A stretch of DNA of 64,000 bases. It comes from Avena insularis (Eukaryota; Streptophyta; Magnoliopsida; Poales; Poaceae). Below, piece after piece: positions 10,730 to 22,571 of the stretch. How positions within the stretch are numbered: position 1 is the stretch's first letter; the number at the start of each line of letters is the position of its first letter. The notes under the pieces are model-generated. The model was not told the DNA's origin. It ran no database searches and saw only the letters and a program-made list of their open reading frames with translations. The stretch is taken from NCBI GenBank assembly GCA_023614405.1, contig CM042689.1:325476305-325540304 (forward strand), given 5' to 3'. A program made the position numbers and the translations under genes.

Positions 10730-11740
10730 AGGTTTGGATCTCTAGAAGCGACATGAGTTGCCCCTTCAAAAAATCAAGCCGAGACCCAAGGGGAAGGGCG
10801 TCGGGGATCTCGCACCTCATGTCTGCATATGATACAATGCTTTGTCTTAAAGCAAACGGGGTACAATCTCATAATATACGAAACATTATTATCACTTATG
10901 AAACGGCTACAGGACAACTCATCAACCGAGCCATGTGTCCTACCTAGAAGGTGTTCAGGAGGCGGTGAAAGGAGTGATAAAAGTGCAGGCTAATGCATAT
11001 GAAGAGAAGTGCCTAGGGCTTTCCAACCCGAAGGTGAATGCATAAAGGAAAGTTCCAAGGCATGCAAAAAAATTCTGAAATGCCTCATGGTTTGGGGTGA
11101 CGCATTACTATCTCAAGGTAAAAAGGTGATTGCGCAAGCCATTCCAAGGGTGTTTTAAGTTGTTGTTTTATGTTTGTGATGATCTAACATGTATGGTGAG
11201 GAACTACTGCTGTGGTGTGGTTCAAGGCAACTAAAGAGGAAGACACATTGGCAGGCCCGAGAAAACAATACATGCTTCAAGGCTCACGAGGACTAGGATT
11301 CACAGACTTCTGTGTTTTTGACCGAGCATTCCTTGCTCAGCAAGCATGATGGTTGGTGACGAACCTAGAGAGCCTTTTGTGCGCATACTAAAGGAAAAAT
11401 AGTACTCTAATGGCGAGTTGTAGGACACGGTCTTCACGGCAAATGCATCAGCACCGCAGCAGCGGATTCAACATGGGTTGGAGCTCCTCAAGAAGAGGAT
11501 AAATATACGTAGGAAACGGTGAAAATATACGTATCGGCGATCTTGGGTGTCTCGGCTTCACTCCTACCGGCTGATACCGTGACAGTATAACTACATGTGC
11601 CGACGGGTCTCACAACTAATCATCGAGGATGGTGTATCGATTGAAACCTTGTTGAGTTGTTATTTTGTGCGAGCTAGCACTCATGCTATAATGAAGATCA
11701 AGCCAATGACAAGAGGACAAGAAGATATTCTGGTGTGGGA
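10730..11740 (+). pseudogene. LINE reverse transcriptase C-terminal relic
   Basis: Short frame pieces match the order of a grass L1-type LINE. They are a TYETATGQLIN-like segment near 10900, EEKCLGLSNPK near 11000 (LINEs usually have EKYLGLPTP), SRGLGFTDFCVFDRAFLAQQ near 11280-11345, TNLESLLCA near 11360 and a zf-RVT-like EDILVW near 11720. Many stops and frame changes interrupt it. The target duplication and poly(A) were not found. Confidence 0.65.
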
Positions 11741-12154
11741 ACTATTCCGCTAAAACAGGTTCCGGTTTTTACGCTCGCACATGTTGATGTGTACCTTCAG
11801 CGCCAAGGTGATGCACCTAAACTCACGTTCGAGGAGGCCTTCTCGAAGCGTGATACACAAGAGATTCTAGCCGGAGCTTTTGAGACTCGAAGCTCGGTTC
11901 CTCACGGCAGAACCTATAGAGGTTCTAGCAACTATGAGTTGAACCGGGTTTGGCCACTCTTACCTCGGTTCGGCAAACTATTTATGTGCAAAGTAGCTGA
12001 GAAAACACAGAGCAGGGACAAGGGTTTAGGAGACAAAAGTAAAGATATTGATTTTGTTGATTGTTTGCATCTAATTTCAATTGATCATCACCTCTCACAC
12101 ATATACGAGGCGGCTGGTTTTCCCTTGTAAGGTAGGGTATCTCATACACGTTTA
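11741..12154. other. Unassigned DNA with a chance open frame
   Basis: An open frame of about 130 codons (11735-12130) is present but matches nothing I recognise, overlaps the end of the LINE relic and has no splice or promoter context. I treat it as non-genic. The GTTTA just before 12155 is one copy of the target duplication of the next element. Confidence 0.35.
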
Positions 12155-13610
12155 TGATATCTACGCACTTCTATTCTTGTAGACATTTGTTGGGACTCCA
12201 AGTGCAGAGGTTTGTAGAAGAGCAACAAGTTTCCCTTAAGTGGATTACCCAAGGTTTATCAAACTCAGGGAGGAAGTGGTCAAAGGTATCCCTCTCAAGC
12301 AACCCTGCAATCAAGATACAAGAAGTCTCTTGTGTCCCCAACACACCCAATACACTTGTCAGGTGTATAGGTGCACTAGTTCGGCGAAGATATAGTGAAA
12401 TACAAGCGGTAACGGTGCCAGAAAATAGCTTGACGGTGAGGTAAAGACTAAAGGAAAAAAGAAGGAAGAAAGCAAACATGCAACATATCTAGATGCAAAC
12501 GGTGTTTCAGTGTTTAGAAACAAGGCCTAGGGATCATACTTTCACTAGTGAACACTCTCTCATATAAATATCTTCTCTTAACTATAATACTCTTAACTAC
12601 TCTCCGGTTGGACACTCTAATCCAGGGAAGGGCCTTCCCCAATCTAGATAACTCCACACTGTCACCTTGAGCGCTAAATGGTTCCAATAAACACTACAAT
12701 TTCATAAAGACATTCAACTCCAAATATAACTCATGCTAAATATGTATGTAGTCTAGCTTAAGTGCCACACACGGCGTGCACGTTGTCACTTTCACACACG
12801 TGGAGAAAAGCATAGATCTATTAAAGCACAATGAGTATTTATGTAGACTCTAGCCTAAGTGCCACCATGGCGTGCACGCTGTCACTTTCACACACATGGG
12901 GAGAGCAGAGATATATTGAAGAACTTGAGTAGCAAGGTAGATCTACTTGATTACAAAGCTCATGACCACAACAAGATCATGCATAGAGAGAGAGAGATGA
13001 ACACATAGCTACCGGTAGAGCCCTTAGCCTTGAGGAAGAACTACTCCTTCCTCATCATGGGAATCGGCAACGGTGATGGAGATCGATGGAGATGGCTCCG
13101 GGGGCACTTCCCCGTCCCGGCAGGGTGCCGGAACAGAGACTTTTTGTCCCCCGAATCTCCCCTTCTGTGGTGGCGGTGCTGTGGAGGTTTTCGTGGATTT
13201 CCGCCAGATGATCTAGGGTTTTTCGGTCAGAGGCTTCTTATAGGCGGAGGAGGCGAGGTCGGTGGAGGGCTAGGGGGCCACACACCCTGTGGGCGCCACC
13301 AGGGCTTGCCCGCGCCTAGGAGGGTGCGGCCACCCTGGTGTCCTCCTCCACCTCTGCTTCGTGGTTCTGTGTTGCTCTGGGAAAAATAGGAAGATTGGCT
13401 TTTGTCCCGTCCAATTCCGAGAATATTGATTTTCTTCCTTTTCTGGAACCAAAAACAGAAGAAAACAGGCAACTGGCACTGTGGCATATTATTAATAGGT
13501 TAGTCCAGAAAAACATATAAAAACTCCTCAAAGTAAAGACAAAGCAAAGCAAAGTAGATACTAAACAAGCATGGAGCATCAAAAATTATAGATACGTTTC
13601 CAACGTATCA
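12155..13610 (-). repeat. 3' LTR of the outer Gypsy element
   Basis: This 1456-bp LTR reads TGATACGTTGGAAACGTATC on the minus strand at its start and ends GTAGATATCA. It matches 25687-27148 along its whole length. Its first 250 bases (minus strand) resemble the LTR start of the inner element, but the remainder differs. An internal near-tandem duplication of about 94 bp lies near 12745-12930 (motif GTGCACGYTGTCACTTTCAC). Confidence 0.93.
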
Positions 13611-14025
13611 AGCATTCCCAAGCTTAACTCCTGCTCGTCCTCGAGTAGGTAAGTGATAAAAAGAATAATATTTGAGGTGACATGCACCATCGCAATCAAG
13701 ATGAAACCATTGTAAAGCATTGAAAGCTGGGATCAAAGAACTCTAAACATGAGCATGAAAGATGGAGTTCTAACAATAAGACAAAGAAACTATGCATGTA
13801 ACATGAAAGGTTAAAAACAAAGATTATGAATAACATGCATTGAAAAACGTTTGTTTGTTTCACATACATAAAACATAGCATAGTGGCATTTAGCTTATCC
13901 CTCATGGAGTAGCAAATAGATGCATAGGACACCTTCAAAGATCATAAGAGTGACTATATACAAATAGCACAAGAACAAGTAATAACAACAATATGCATCA
14001 ATCCATAAGTTTTGGGACAATGCGC

Positions 14026-15558
14026 TGATACTTCAGAAACGTATCTATAATTTTTTATGCTTCATGCTTGTTTAGTATCTACTTTGCTTTGCTTTGTCTA
14101 CACTTTGAGGTGTTTTTATATCTTTTCTGGAACTAACCTATTAACAAGTTGCCATAGTGCCAATTGCCTGTTTTCTTCTGTTTTGGTTCCAGAAAGGCAG
14201 AAAATCAATATTCTCGGAATTGGACGGGACAAAAGCCAAAGTCAATATTTTACCGTGGGGGACACAAAGACAGAAGATGAGACGGAGGGATCCACAGGGC
14301 GGCCAGACCCCCCTAGGTGCGGTTGGGCCCACCCCGTGCCTGGGTAGGGTGTGGCCCCCTGGCTCGCCCCTTCGCCTATAAGAAGCCCCCGATGCAGAAA
14401 CCTTAGGCACCCAAACAAAACTCCATGAAACCTTCTGTAGCCGCCGCCACCATCGTCCCTAGATCGGGGGATATGAAGTTCTTCACGGCACACTGCCCGA
14501 GAGGAGATCATCCCGGAGGCCTTCTTCTCCGGTAAGAAGCGTGAGTAGTTCCACCTTGGACTACGGGTCCATGTAGTAGCTAGATGGTTGTATCTTCTCA
14601 TTGTGCTTTCATGTATAGATCTTGTGGGCTCCGTTCATGATCAAGATCTAATCTATTTGTAATCATGCATGTCGTGTTTGCGGGGATCCGATGGATATTG
14701 AGATTACTATGTCATATTGATTAATGGTTTTGTCTTATGATTCTATCATGTCTGTGTTGTTTGTGATCTTGCATGCTCTCCGTTGTTAGTAGCTATCTTG
14801 GCCAAGTAGTTGCTAGTGACTCCAAGAGGGGGTATTTATGCTCGATAGTGGTTTCATTCCTCTAGTTTCCAAGGGAAGTGACAGAAATCTCTTCGGTTGT
14901 AGATGTGCTATTGCCACTAGGGACAAAACAAGAGTCTCTTGTTCACGGAACAAGTGTATTGTTTACCTTACACACTTTGCTTAAAGCAGTTGTCTGTTGC
15001 TTGCAACTTAATACTGGAGGGGGTTCGGATGATAACCTGAAGGTGGACTTCTAGTCATAGATGGAGTTGGATGGCGGTCTATGTATATTGTTGTATTGCC
15101 CAATCGAATCTCATAGGATCTTTTTGTCTAGTATTGCATTCTTATGCCATGCTCAGTTCCTGTCAATTGCCGTGCTGTAATTTGTTTACCCTTTATGCCA
15201 TGTTGTTTATCTAAGGAGAGCCTAGTGAACTATGGACCCCCGGTCCAATCTTTACTATTGATACATCTTTCACTGTTACCTGTTTACTTGCTGCAAACCA
15301 TTATCTTTCACACCATACGTTTAATCCTTTGTTACAGCAAACCAGTGAGCTTGACAACCTCACTGATTCGTTGGGCAAAGTCTTGAGTTTGTGTTGTGCA
15401 GGTTTCCACGTTGCTTGCAACACCTTTGAGACGTTTCCTTCCTCCTACTGGTTCGATAACCTCGATTTCTTACTAAGGTAAAACTTGCTGTTGTGCTCAT
15501 CACACATTGCTCTTGGGGTTTCCAACGAAGCGTCCCACGGCAGTGCTGGGCGCCATCA
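14026..15558 (+). repeat. 5' LTR of the inner Gypsy element
   Basis: It starts TGATACTTCAGAAACGTATC and ends GGGCGCCATCA. A TATAAGAA motif near 14377 is the likely promoter. Sequence around 14560-15100 is almost identical to the partner LTR and to 53240-53780. Confidence 0.93.
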
Positions 15559-15567
15559 AGCTCTTTC

Positions 15568-15585
15568 TGGCGTCGTTGCCGGGGA
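15568..15585 (+). other. Primer binding site of the inner Gypsy element
   Basis: TGGCGTCGTTGCCGGGGA lies 10 bases after the 5' LTR. It fits the tRNA-Asp type site common in grass Gypsy elements, with one apparent change from the TGGCGCCG form seen in the other two elements here. Confidence 0.75.
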
Positions 15586-15653
15586 GGCTAAGGACGTCTT
15601 CACAAGGGGAGTCCTCCTCAACCTTTCTCTTTTCTTTGTTTTTAGTTTGCTTA

Positions 15654-15852
15654 GGCCTAGTTCTTTTGGCAGCTTAAAAAATAAGCTGCCCCTTCCCCAG
15701 ATTCTCTCATAAGCCGCTCAGCTTATCGGTTGGGGCTTCCAAACTAATTATCTCATAACTAATTGAGAAGCTTTGGCTAATAAGCCATGTGGCTTATGAG
15801 AGAAGCTGGGGAGGGGGCAGCTAATTTTTTAAGCTGGCAAAATAACTGGCCC
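15654..15852. mobile_element. Tourist-like MITE in the leader of the inner Gypsy element
   Basis: A 199-bp insertion has terminal inverted repeats of about 60 bases (GGCCTAGTTCTTTTGGCAGC against the complement of GCTGGCAAAATAACTGGCCC). It is flanked by TTA on both sides. The same leader in the element at 48720-48780 lacks it, which confirms an insertion. TTA duplications suggest the PIF/Harbinger (Tourist) type. Confidence 0.85.
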
Positions 15853-15992
15853 TTAGTTTCTCTTGTTTGGTTTTGTTTGCCTCTTTTTATCAAAAAATCC
15901 AAAAAAATAGTTTAGTTTGGTTTGATTTTTCTTATAAAAAACACACAAAAAAATTAGTTCCTACTCTAGTTTCCACCTTGTTCTAGCTCACC

Positions 15993-16601
15993 ATGTTTCT
16001 CCCCAAGTTCACCCTGAAGGACCTTTCTATAGGTAGTGGCTCCATAATTGGGAAAGACAATATTGAAGAATTCTTTAATCATGTTAGCAAGCACGAGGAT
16101 ATTGAGGATAAATCTATAGCAGAATTTTCTCCTAATTATGAAATTGCTGCAGCTTCTTTAGTTCATATGTTGGAGGCTAGGTTTGTTAGCCTTAATCCCA
16201 TGATGTAAATTATGTTCCTAAAACTAAAAGAAGAAAAGAATGCTGACAAGAGAGAGTTTATTCTTGAGACTTTACTCAAAGAGTTCCATGATGTTGCCAA
16301 GGAAGCCAAAAAGGTCTTTGAGCGTTTTAATATGCTAGGCTCATGTGTAGATGTTGTGGGTACTTTAGATAAAACCAAGCCTAAAGATGAATTTAAGATA
16401 CACATACCCTTTAAGCTTGTTGGGATGCATGAGGCCTTTGAAAAGAATTTTGATTGGATTGTTCCTAAAAATCCTTTTGATGAAAGTAGTAAACCAAAGA
16501 GAAATGAGAAGGGATCCTCCAAGACTCATTTGGATGAGATACCTCTCATAGTTGAAGATTTTGCAAGTATTGATCTCAATTCCTCATTTGAAAATACTTG
16601 A
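15993..16601 (+). pseudogene. Gag-like frame of the inner Gypsy element, with one in-frame stop
   Basis: Two open pieces in one frame (15993-16208 and 16212-16601) are separated by a single TAA at 16206-16208. The product would be about 200 lysine- and glutamate-rich residues beginning MFLPKFTLKDLSIGSGSII and ending FASIDLNSSFENT. No zinc knuckle, protease or RT follows. The position after the leader is that of gag, but I see no diagnostic Gag motif, so the function is inferred from position. The related element at 48869-49921 has a different product there. Confidence 0.55.
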
Positions 16602-19310
16602 TTTCTTGCTTCTTGTGCCTAACTTAAAGGCGTTAAAGAAAAGTACTTATTGGGAGATAACCCAAGAGTTTTCTTGAGTCTTGTAAGTTATTACTTCAGT
16701 ATTGACCTCTCCTTATCCTTTTTGTTTGCTTTTTGTGCCAAGAATGACCTCTAATGAGAGAGAAGTAAGATTTGGTGAGTTGTTGTCCCAAAACAGATTC
16801 CTGTCCTCCACCATAAACATTTGTGAGGAGTCTCTGTAAGTCGGATTGATCTGAAAATTTACTAATAAATCCCCCAGTATGTTAGCTAACTTTAGTTAGT
16901 TCAACACTTTTTGATTTGAGCAACAGAAGATTCTCGAAAAAATCGGTTTCTACCTGTTGGTCTGTTTTGACAGATTTCTGCCATTATTTGCATTTGCTTC
17001 CTATTGATTTCTTTTGGAGTTCTATTTTGGGGAATTGAGCTTTTTAAGGAGTTGCTACAGTATCTTGTGTTTTTAGTGAAAAGTTTTGCTGTTCAAAAGC
17101 TAAACCCAAAGGTCTATTATCTTTTTAATACACTAATGTTGCTAATGAAGATTGTGTGAAGTTTTGTATGAAGGAGAAATTTCAGGTGTAGAGAGATAAT
17201 GATGTAATAATATGAAGAATGGACAAAAAATCAAGCTCGGGGATGCCACCCCGGTGTCACCCCAAGAAATATCCAAGAGGTACAAGCATCAAAGCTTGGG
17301 GATGCCCAAGGCATCCCCTTCTTCATCAATAAAAAGCTCAGGTCTATCTAGACACTTCGTTTTCATTGTTTCATGCACTGTTGTGTTGTTCATGGAGTGT
17401 CTTAGTTTTCGTTTGATTTGCTTAGTTTGTTTAGTTTGCTTTAATAAAGTAGTTTGGGTCCCCATTATCGCTGTGTTGTTTCAAATAAGTTGCTTGGTGT
17501 TGGAAAGGAGTAGAAAGTTCTTGCTTGATAAGTGCAAGAGGAGCTTGCATTGACTGTGACTTAGACTTTAACATGACATGCTAGGTGTTGTTCTGACCTT
17601 ATGCTTAGTGATTATTTCTATAGCAATTCTTGCTCCAAACAATTGGGATTGCTTAGTGTGCCTTGAAGGAATTATGCATTGTTTTAGCATACAAAAGCAT
17701 AGTATTATGGTATTCTCCTTTGATGCTTTGTTTGGGTTGACTTGACACATGCTCACACCATGTTATGACTATAAACAAGTCACCATAGCTTCTATGATCA
17801 TTTAGTCCTTGACTTGTAGTACCACTCTATGCTTTGATTAGTAATGTTTTGTTGCTCTACATGATTATGACCATTATTGCTCTCTTAGTTGGTTGCTCCC
17901 AGTCTTTTGCTGGCCTCCACTTGTATGAGTAAGCTCTACTCATGCTTCCAACTCCCAAGAAACCAAGTTTTTCCAAAGTGTCCACTATAAATTCCTATGC
18001 ATGGTGTGTTACACCATTCCAAGTATATTCTTGTTTTCAGCTATCTTCCAATTAAAAAAGTATTTTGTTATGTGAAAACTTAGTGATTAAAGCCCTCACA
18101 AACTTGATGGCACACTTTATATTATTTTCCCCTAATAAACTTGAACCATTGTGTCTTCTATGTTGTATATGATTGCACTTATACGTTGGAATTAGCAGAA
18201 CCGTCCTGTCACGGGGAACGTTTTCAACATTGCACTTGTACTTTGTACACCGTTGATATCATGCTCTTTTTTCTATGGATGTCACCGGTGTGAAATAAAG
18301 AGGGAGCTTGTAAGTCCATGGAGTTATGAATTTTGTGTTATAGAAACGCCTGGGCCGCTAGCCTAATCCATGCCTAATCATGGTGGAAACTTGCAGCATC
18401 ACCATAATGAGCATTCTATGAAGCATCCTCAATAAAATTCTATGCACATCGTAAATAAAAATATCACTCAGATGCACATTGTCTGCTTGCCTTGTCATTT
18501 TGGTTATGGGATAGCTCATGTACCATGTGCAAGGGGTACCCCGTTGGCGGTTCTCTATGATACGCATGTACTTACTATGACAAGAACTTACATGTGACTG
18601 AAGTTGAGAAGAATGAGGTGTGGCCCTCATATTCAAGGGACTTGAGATTTCCAACTTATACTTTGTCAAGCATATGCTCCATAGTTTTTTCACTTTAACC
18701 TTAATCACTTCAAGATGCTTATGATAGGGGCAATGAGGGTTGAAAGCTAACAAGTACCATAATTTTTGGAAGCTCTTTTTGAAACTTGAAATCCCCGCTT
18801 CCCTTTATGAAGGGCCTTTCTTCCACCATTATTTGAGTCTCCACCTTCTACCTTTAGGCACCATTGAGAGAGCATAGCTGTCATTCTTAGTTCTATGTGT
18901 AGTATCCCAAAACTTATTGATTGATGCATAGTGTGATATTACTTGTTCTTGTGCTTTTTTGTATCTAGTCACTCTTATGAACTTTGAAGGTGTCCTTTGC
19001 ATCTATTTGCTACTCTAGAGGGACAAGATGAATGCCACTATGCCAAATTGTTTTGTATATGAAACAAACAAACATTTTTCAATGCATGTTATTCATGATC
19101 TTTGTTTGTAGCCTTTCATGTTGCATGCATAGTTACTTTGTCTTATTGTTATAACTCCATCTTTCATGCACATGTTTAGAGTTCTTTGATCCCAGCTTTC
19201 AATGCTTGCAAATGGTTTGATCTTGGTTTTGATGGTGCATGTCACCTCAAAAATTATTCTTTTATCACTTACCTACTCGAGGACGAGCAGGAGTTAAGCT
19301 TGGGGATGCT
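16602..19310 (+). other. Long non-coding 3' internal region of the inner Gypsy element
   Basis: About 2.7 kb without a credible gene lies between the gag-like frame and the 3' LTR. It is conserved in the outer element (minus strand, 24600 to 20850 and then 14025 to 13611) and in the third element (50000-52704). Landmarks in all three are GGCGTTAAAGAAAAGTACTT, a GGGGATGCC/GGCATCCCC hairpin and the CTCGAGGACGAG purine-rich end. Conservation suggests cis-acting roles such as packaging or priming. Confidence 0.7.
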
Positions 19311-20844
19311 TGATATGCCGGAAACGTATCTATAATTTTTGATGCTCTATCCTTGTTTAGTATCTACTTTGCTTTGCTTTGTCTACACTTTGAGGTGTTT
19401 TTACATATTTTCTGGAACTAACCTATTAACAAGTTGCAACAGTGCCAGTTGTCTGTTTTCTTCTGTTTTTGGTTCTAGAAAGGCAGAAAATCAATTTTCT
19501 CGGAATTGGACGGGACAAAAGCCAAAGTCAATATTTTACCGTGGGGGACACGGAAAGGCAGACGAGACGGAGGCGGCCCCCTAGGCTGCACTTTAGGCAT
19601 GGGTGGGCCCACCCCGCGCCTGGGTAGGGTGTGGCCCCCCTGGATCGCCCCATCGCCTATAAGAAGCCCCTGATGCAGAAACACTAGGCATCCGATCAAA
19701 ACTCCACGAAACCTTCTATAGCCGCCGCCACCATCGTCCCTAGATCGGGGGGATCTGAAGTTCTTCCCGACACCCTGCCAGAGGGGAGATCATCCCGGAG
19801 GCCTTCTTCTCCGGTATGAAGCGTGAGTAGTTCCACCTTGGACTACGGGTCCATGTAGTAGCTAGATGGTTGTATCTCCTCATTGTGCTTTCATGTATAG
19901 ATCTTGTGGGCTCCGTTCATGATCAAGATCTAATCTATTTGTAATCATGCATGTCATGTTTGCGGGGATCCGATGGATATTGAGATTACTATGTCAGATT
20001 GATTAATGGTTTTGTCTTATGATTCTATCATGTCTATGTTGTTTGTGATCTTGCATGCTCTCCGTTGTTAGTAGCTATCTTGGCCAAGTTGTTGCTAGTG
20101 ACTCCAAGAGGGGGTATTTATGCTTGATAATGGTTTCATTCCTCTAGTTTCCAAGGAAAGTGACAGAAATATCTTCGGTTGTAGATGTGCTGTTGCCACT
20201 AGGGAGAAAACAACGGTCTCTTGTTCATGGAACAAGTGGATTGTTTACCTTACACACTTTGCTTAAAGCAGTTGTATGTTGCTTGCAACTTAATACTAGA
20301 GGGGGTTCGGATGATAACCTGAAGGTGGACTTCTAGTCATAGATGTTGTTGGATGACGGTCTATGTATATTGTTGTATTGCCCAATCGAATCTCATAGGA
20401 TCTTTTTTTCTAGTATTGCATTGTTATGCCATGCTCAGTTCCTGTCAATTGCCCTGCTGTAATTTGTTTACCCTTCATGCAATGTTGTTTATATAAGGAG
20501 AGGACCTCTAGTGAACTATGGACCCCGGTCCAATCTTTACCATTGATACATATTCCACTGTTACCTGTTTACTTGCTACAAACCATTATCTTCCACACCA
20601 TACGTTTAATCCTTTGTTACATCAAACCGGTGATCTTGACAACCTCACTGATTCATTGAGGCAAAGTCTTGAGTTTGTGTTGTGCAGGTTTCCACGTTGC
20701 TTGCAACACCTTTGAGACGTTTCCTTCCTCCTACTGGTTCGATAACCTCGGTTTCTTACTGAGGGAAAACTTGGCATTGTGCTCATCACACCTTGCTCTT
20801 GGGGTTTTCAACGAAGCGTCCCACGACAGTGTTGGGCGCCATCA
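19311..20844 (+). repeat. 3' LTR of the inner Gypsy element
   Basis: It starts TGATATGCCGGAAACGTATC and ends GGGCGCCATCA. It matches 14026-15558 with scattered substitutions and small indels, so the insertion is not brand new. Confidence 0.93.
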
Positions 20845-20849
20845 TGCAC

Positions 20850-22571
20850 ACAGAACTAAGAATGACAACTATGCTCTCTTAATTGGTGCCTAACGGTAGA
20901 AGGTGGAGACTCAATAGAATGGTGGAATAAAGGCCCTTCATAAAGGGAAGCAGGGATTTCAAGTGTCATAAAGAGCTTCGAAAAATTATGGTACTTTTTA
21001 GCTTTCAGATCTCATTGCCCCTATCATAAGCATCTTGAAGTGATTAAGGTTAAAGTGAACAAACTATGGGGTATATGCTTGGCAAAGTATAAGTTGGCAA
21101 TCTCATGTCCCTTGAATACGAGGTCCGCTCCTCATGCTACTCAACTTTAGTTACCTGTAAGTTCTTGTCATAGTAAGTACATGTGTATCATAGAGAACCG
21201 CCAATGGGGTACCCCTTGCACATGATACAAGAGCTATCCCATAATCAAAATGACAAGGCAAGTAGACAATGAGCATCTCAGCAATCTTCTTATTTACCAT
21301 GAGAATATGGTGCTTTTTTCTCTCTTTCCTCTTTTCAATATGTATATTTTTTGTAAGAAGAAAGCTTCATAGATGTCATTATGGTGATATTTCAAGTTAC
21401 CACCATGATTAGGGATGGCTTAGGCTAGCGGCTCAGTCGTTTCTCTAACACACATACATAAATCCATGGACTTACAAGCTCCCCTTTCATTTTACATCGA
21501 CGACATCCATAGACAAAAGAGCATGATATCAACTGTGTACAAAGTACAAGTGCAATGTTGAAAGCGTTCCTCATGACAGCACGGTTCTGCTAATTCCAAC
21601 GTATAAGTGCAAGCATATACAACATAGATGACACAATGGTTCAAGTTTATTAGGGGCAAGAAAAATAAAGTGCGCCGTCAAGTTTGTGAGAGCTTTAATC
21701 ACTAAGTTTTCATATAACAAAAAGACTTTTTAATTGGAAGATAGATTAAAAAAAGAATATACTTGGAATGGTGTAACACACCATGCATAGGAATTTATAG
21801 TTGACACTTTGGAATAACTTGGTTTCTTGGGAGTTGGATGCATGAGTATAGCTTACTCATACAAGTGGAGGCTAGCAAAAGACTGGGAGCGACCAACTAA
21901 GAGAGCAATAATGGTCATAATCATGCAAAGCGACAAAACATTACTAATCAAAGCATAAAGTGGTACCACAAGTCAAAAAATAAATTACCATTGAGGCTAA
22001 GGAGACTTTTTCATAGTCATAACATGGTGTGAGCATGTGTCAAGTCAACCCAAATAAAGCATCAAAGGAGAATACCACAATACTATACTTTTGTATGCTA
22101 AAACAACGCATGATTCCTTCAAGGCACATTAAGCAATCCTAATTGTTTGGAACAAGTCATGCTACAACAATAATCACTAAGCATAAGGTCAAAACAACAT
22201 ATAGCATGACATGATAAAGTCTAAGTCACATTCAAAACAAGCTCCCTTTTGTACCACTATAAGCATGAAGCTTTCTACTCTTTCCAACACCAAACAACTT
22301 ATTTGAAACAACTCACAAAGATAATAATCAGTAAAGATCAGTGAGCTTGTCTCACAAATCCACAAATAAGAACTAAAAAGTTCTAAGCTGAAAGCACAAG
22401 AAAACTAAGGCTAAACATAGTGCTAGCAAAAGAGAACACTCACAGAACAATAAGAATGAAAACTAGAGTGTTTTTGGCAATGAAAACAGAGTGTGTCTCT
22501 ATCCAAAAGAAGTGTGTTGTGATCCAACCAACTTTAATCAAGCAAACTAAGCAAACAAAAACCAAAAACGA
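20850..22571 (-). other. Non-coding 3' internal region of the outer Gypsy element
   Basis: On the minus strand this corresponds to 16900-18900 of the inner element, base for base over long runs. No gene is seen. It is interrupted at 22572 by the LINE derivative and continues at 23815. Confidence 0.75.

Larger units (their letters stand above)
14026..20844 (+). mobile_element. Complete Gypsy-type LTR retrotransposon nested in the outer element (inner)
   Basis: Direct LTRs of about 1.53 kb (14026-15558 and 19311-20844) bound this plus-strand element. Target duplications are TGCGC and TGCAC (one mismatch). The outer element's sequence continues correctly across the insertion: the strand joining ATTGTCCCAAAACTTA and TAGGCACC-type sequence is found intact in the homologous region of this same element at 18829-18935. 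A primer binding site TGGCGTCGTTGCCGGGGA follows the 5' LTR and GACGAGCAGGAGTTAAGCTT precedes the 3' LTR. It holds only a short gag-like frame and no pol, so it is non-autonomous. Length is 6819 bp. Confidence 0.95.

Noticed and set aside
11735..12130. A 131-codon open frame as a gene
   Set aside because: No recognisable domain, overlap with LINE-derived sequence at its start, and no gene structure around it.
15654..15852. Long inverted repeat as a microRNA precursor
   Set aside because: TTA target duplications and the empty site in the related element show that it is a MITE; a small-RNA role is not excluded but not supported.
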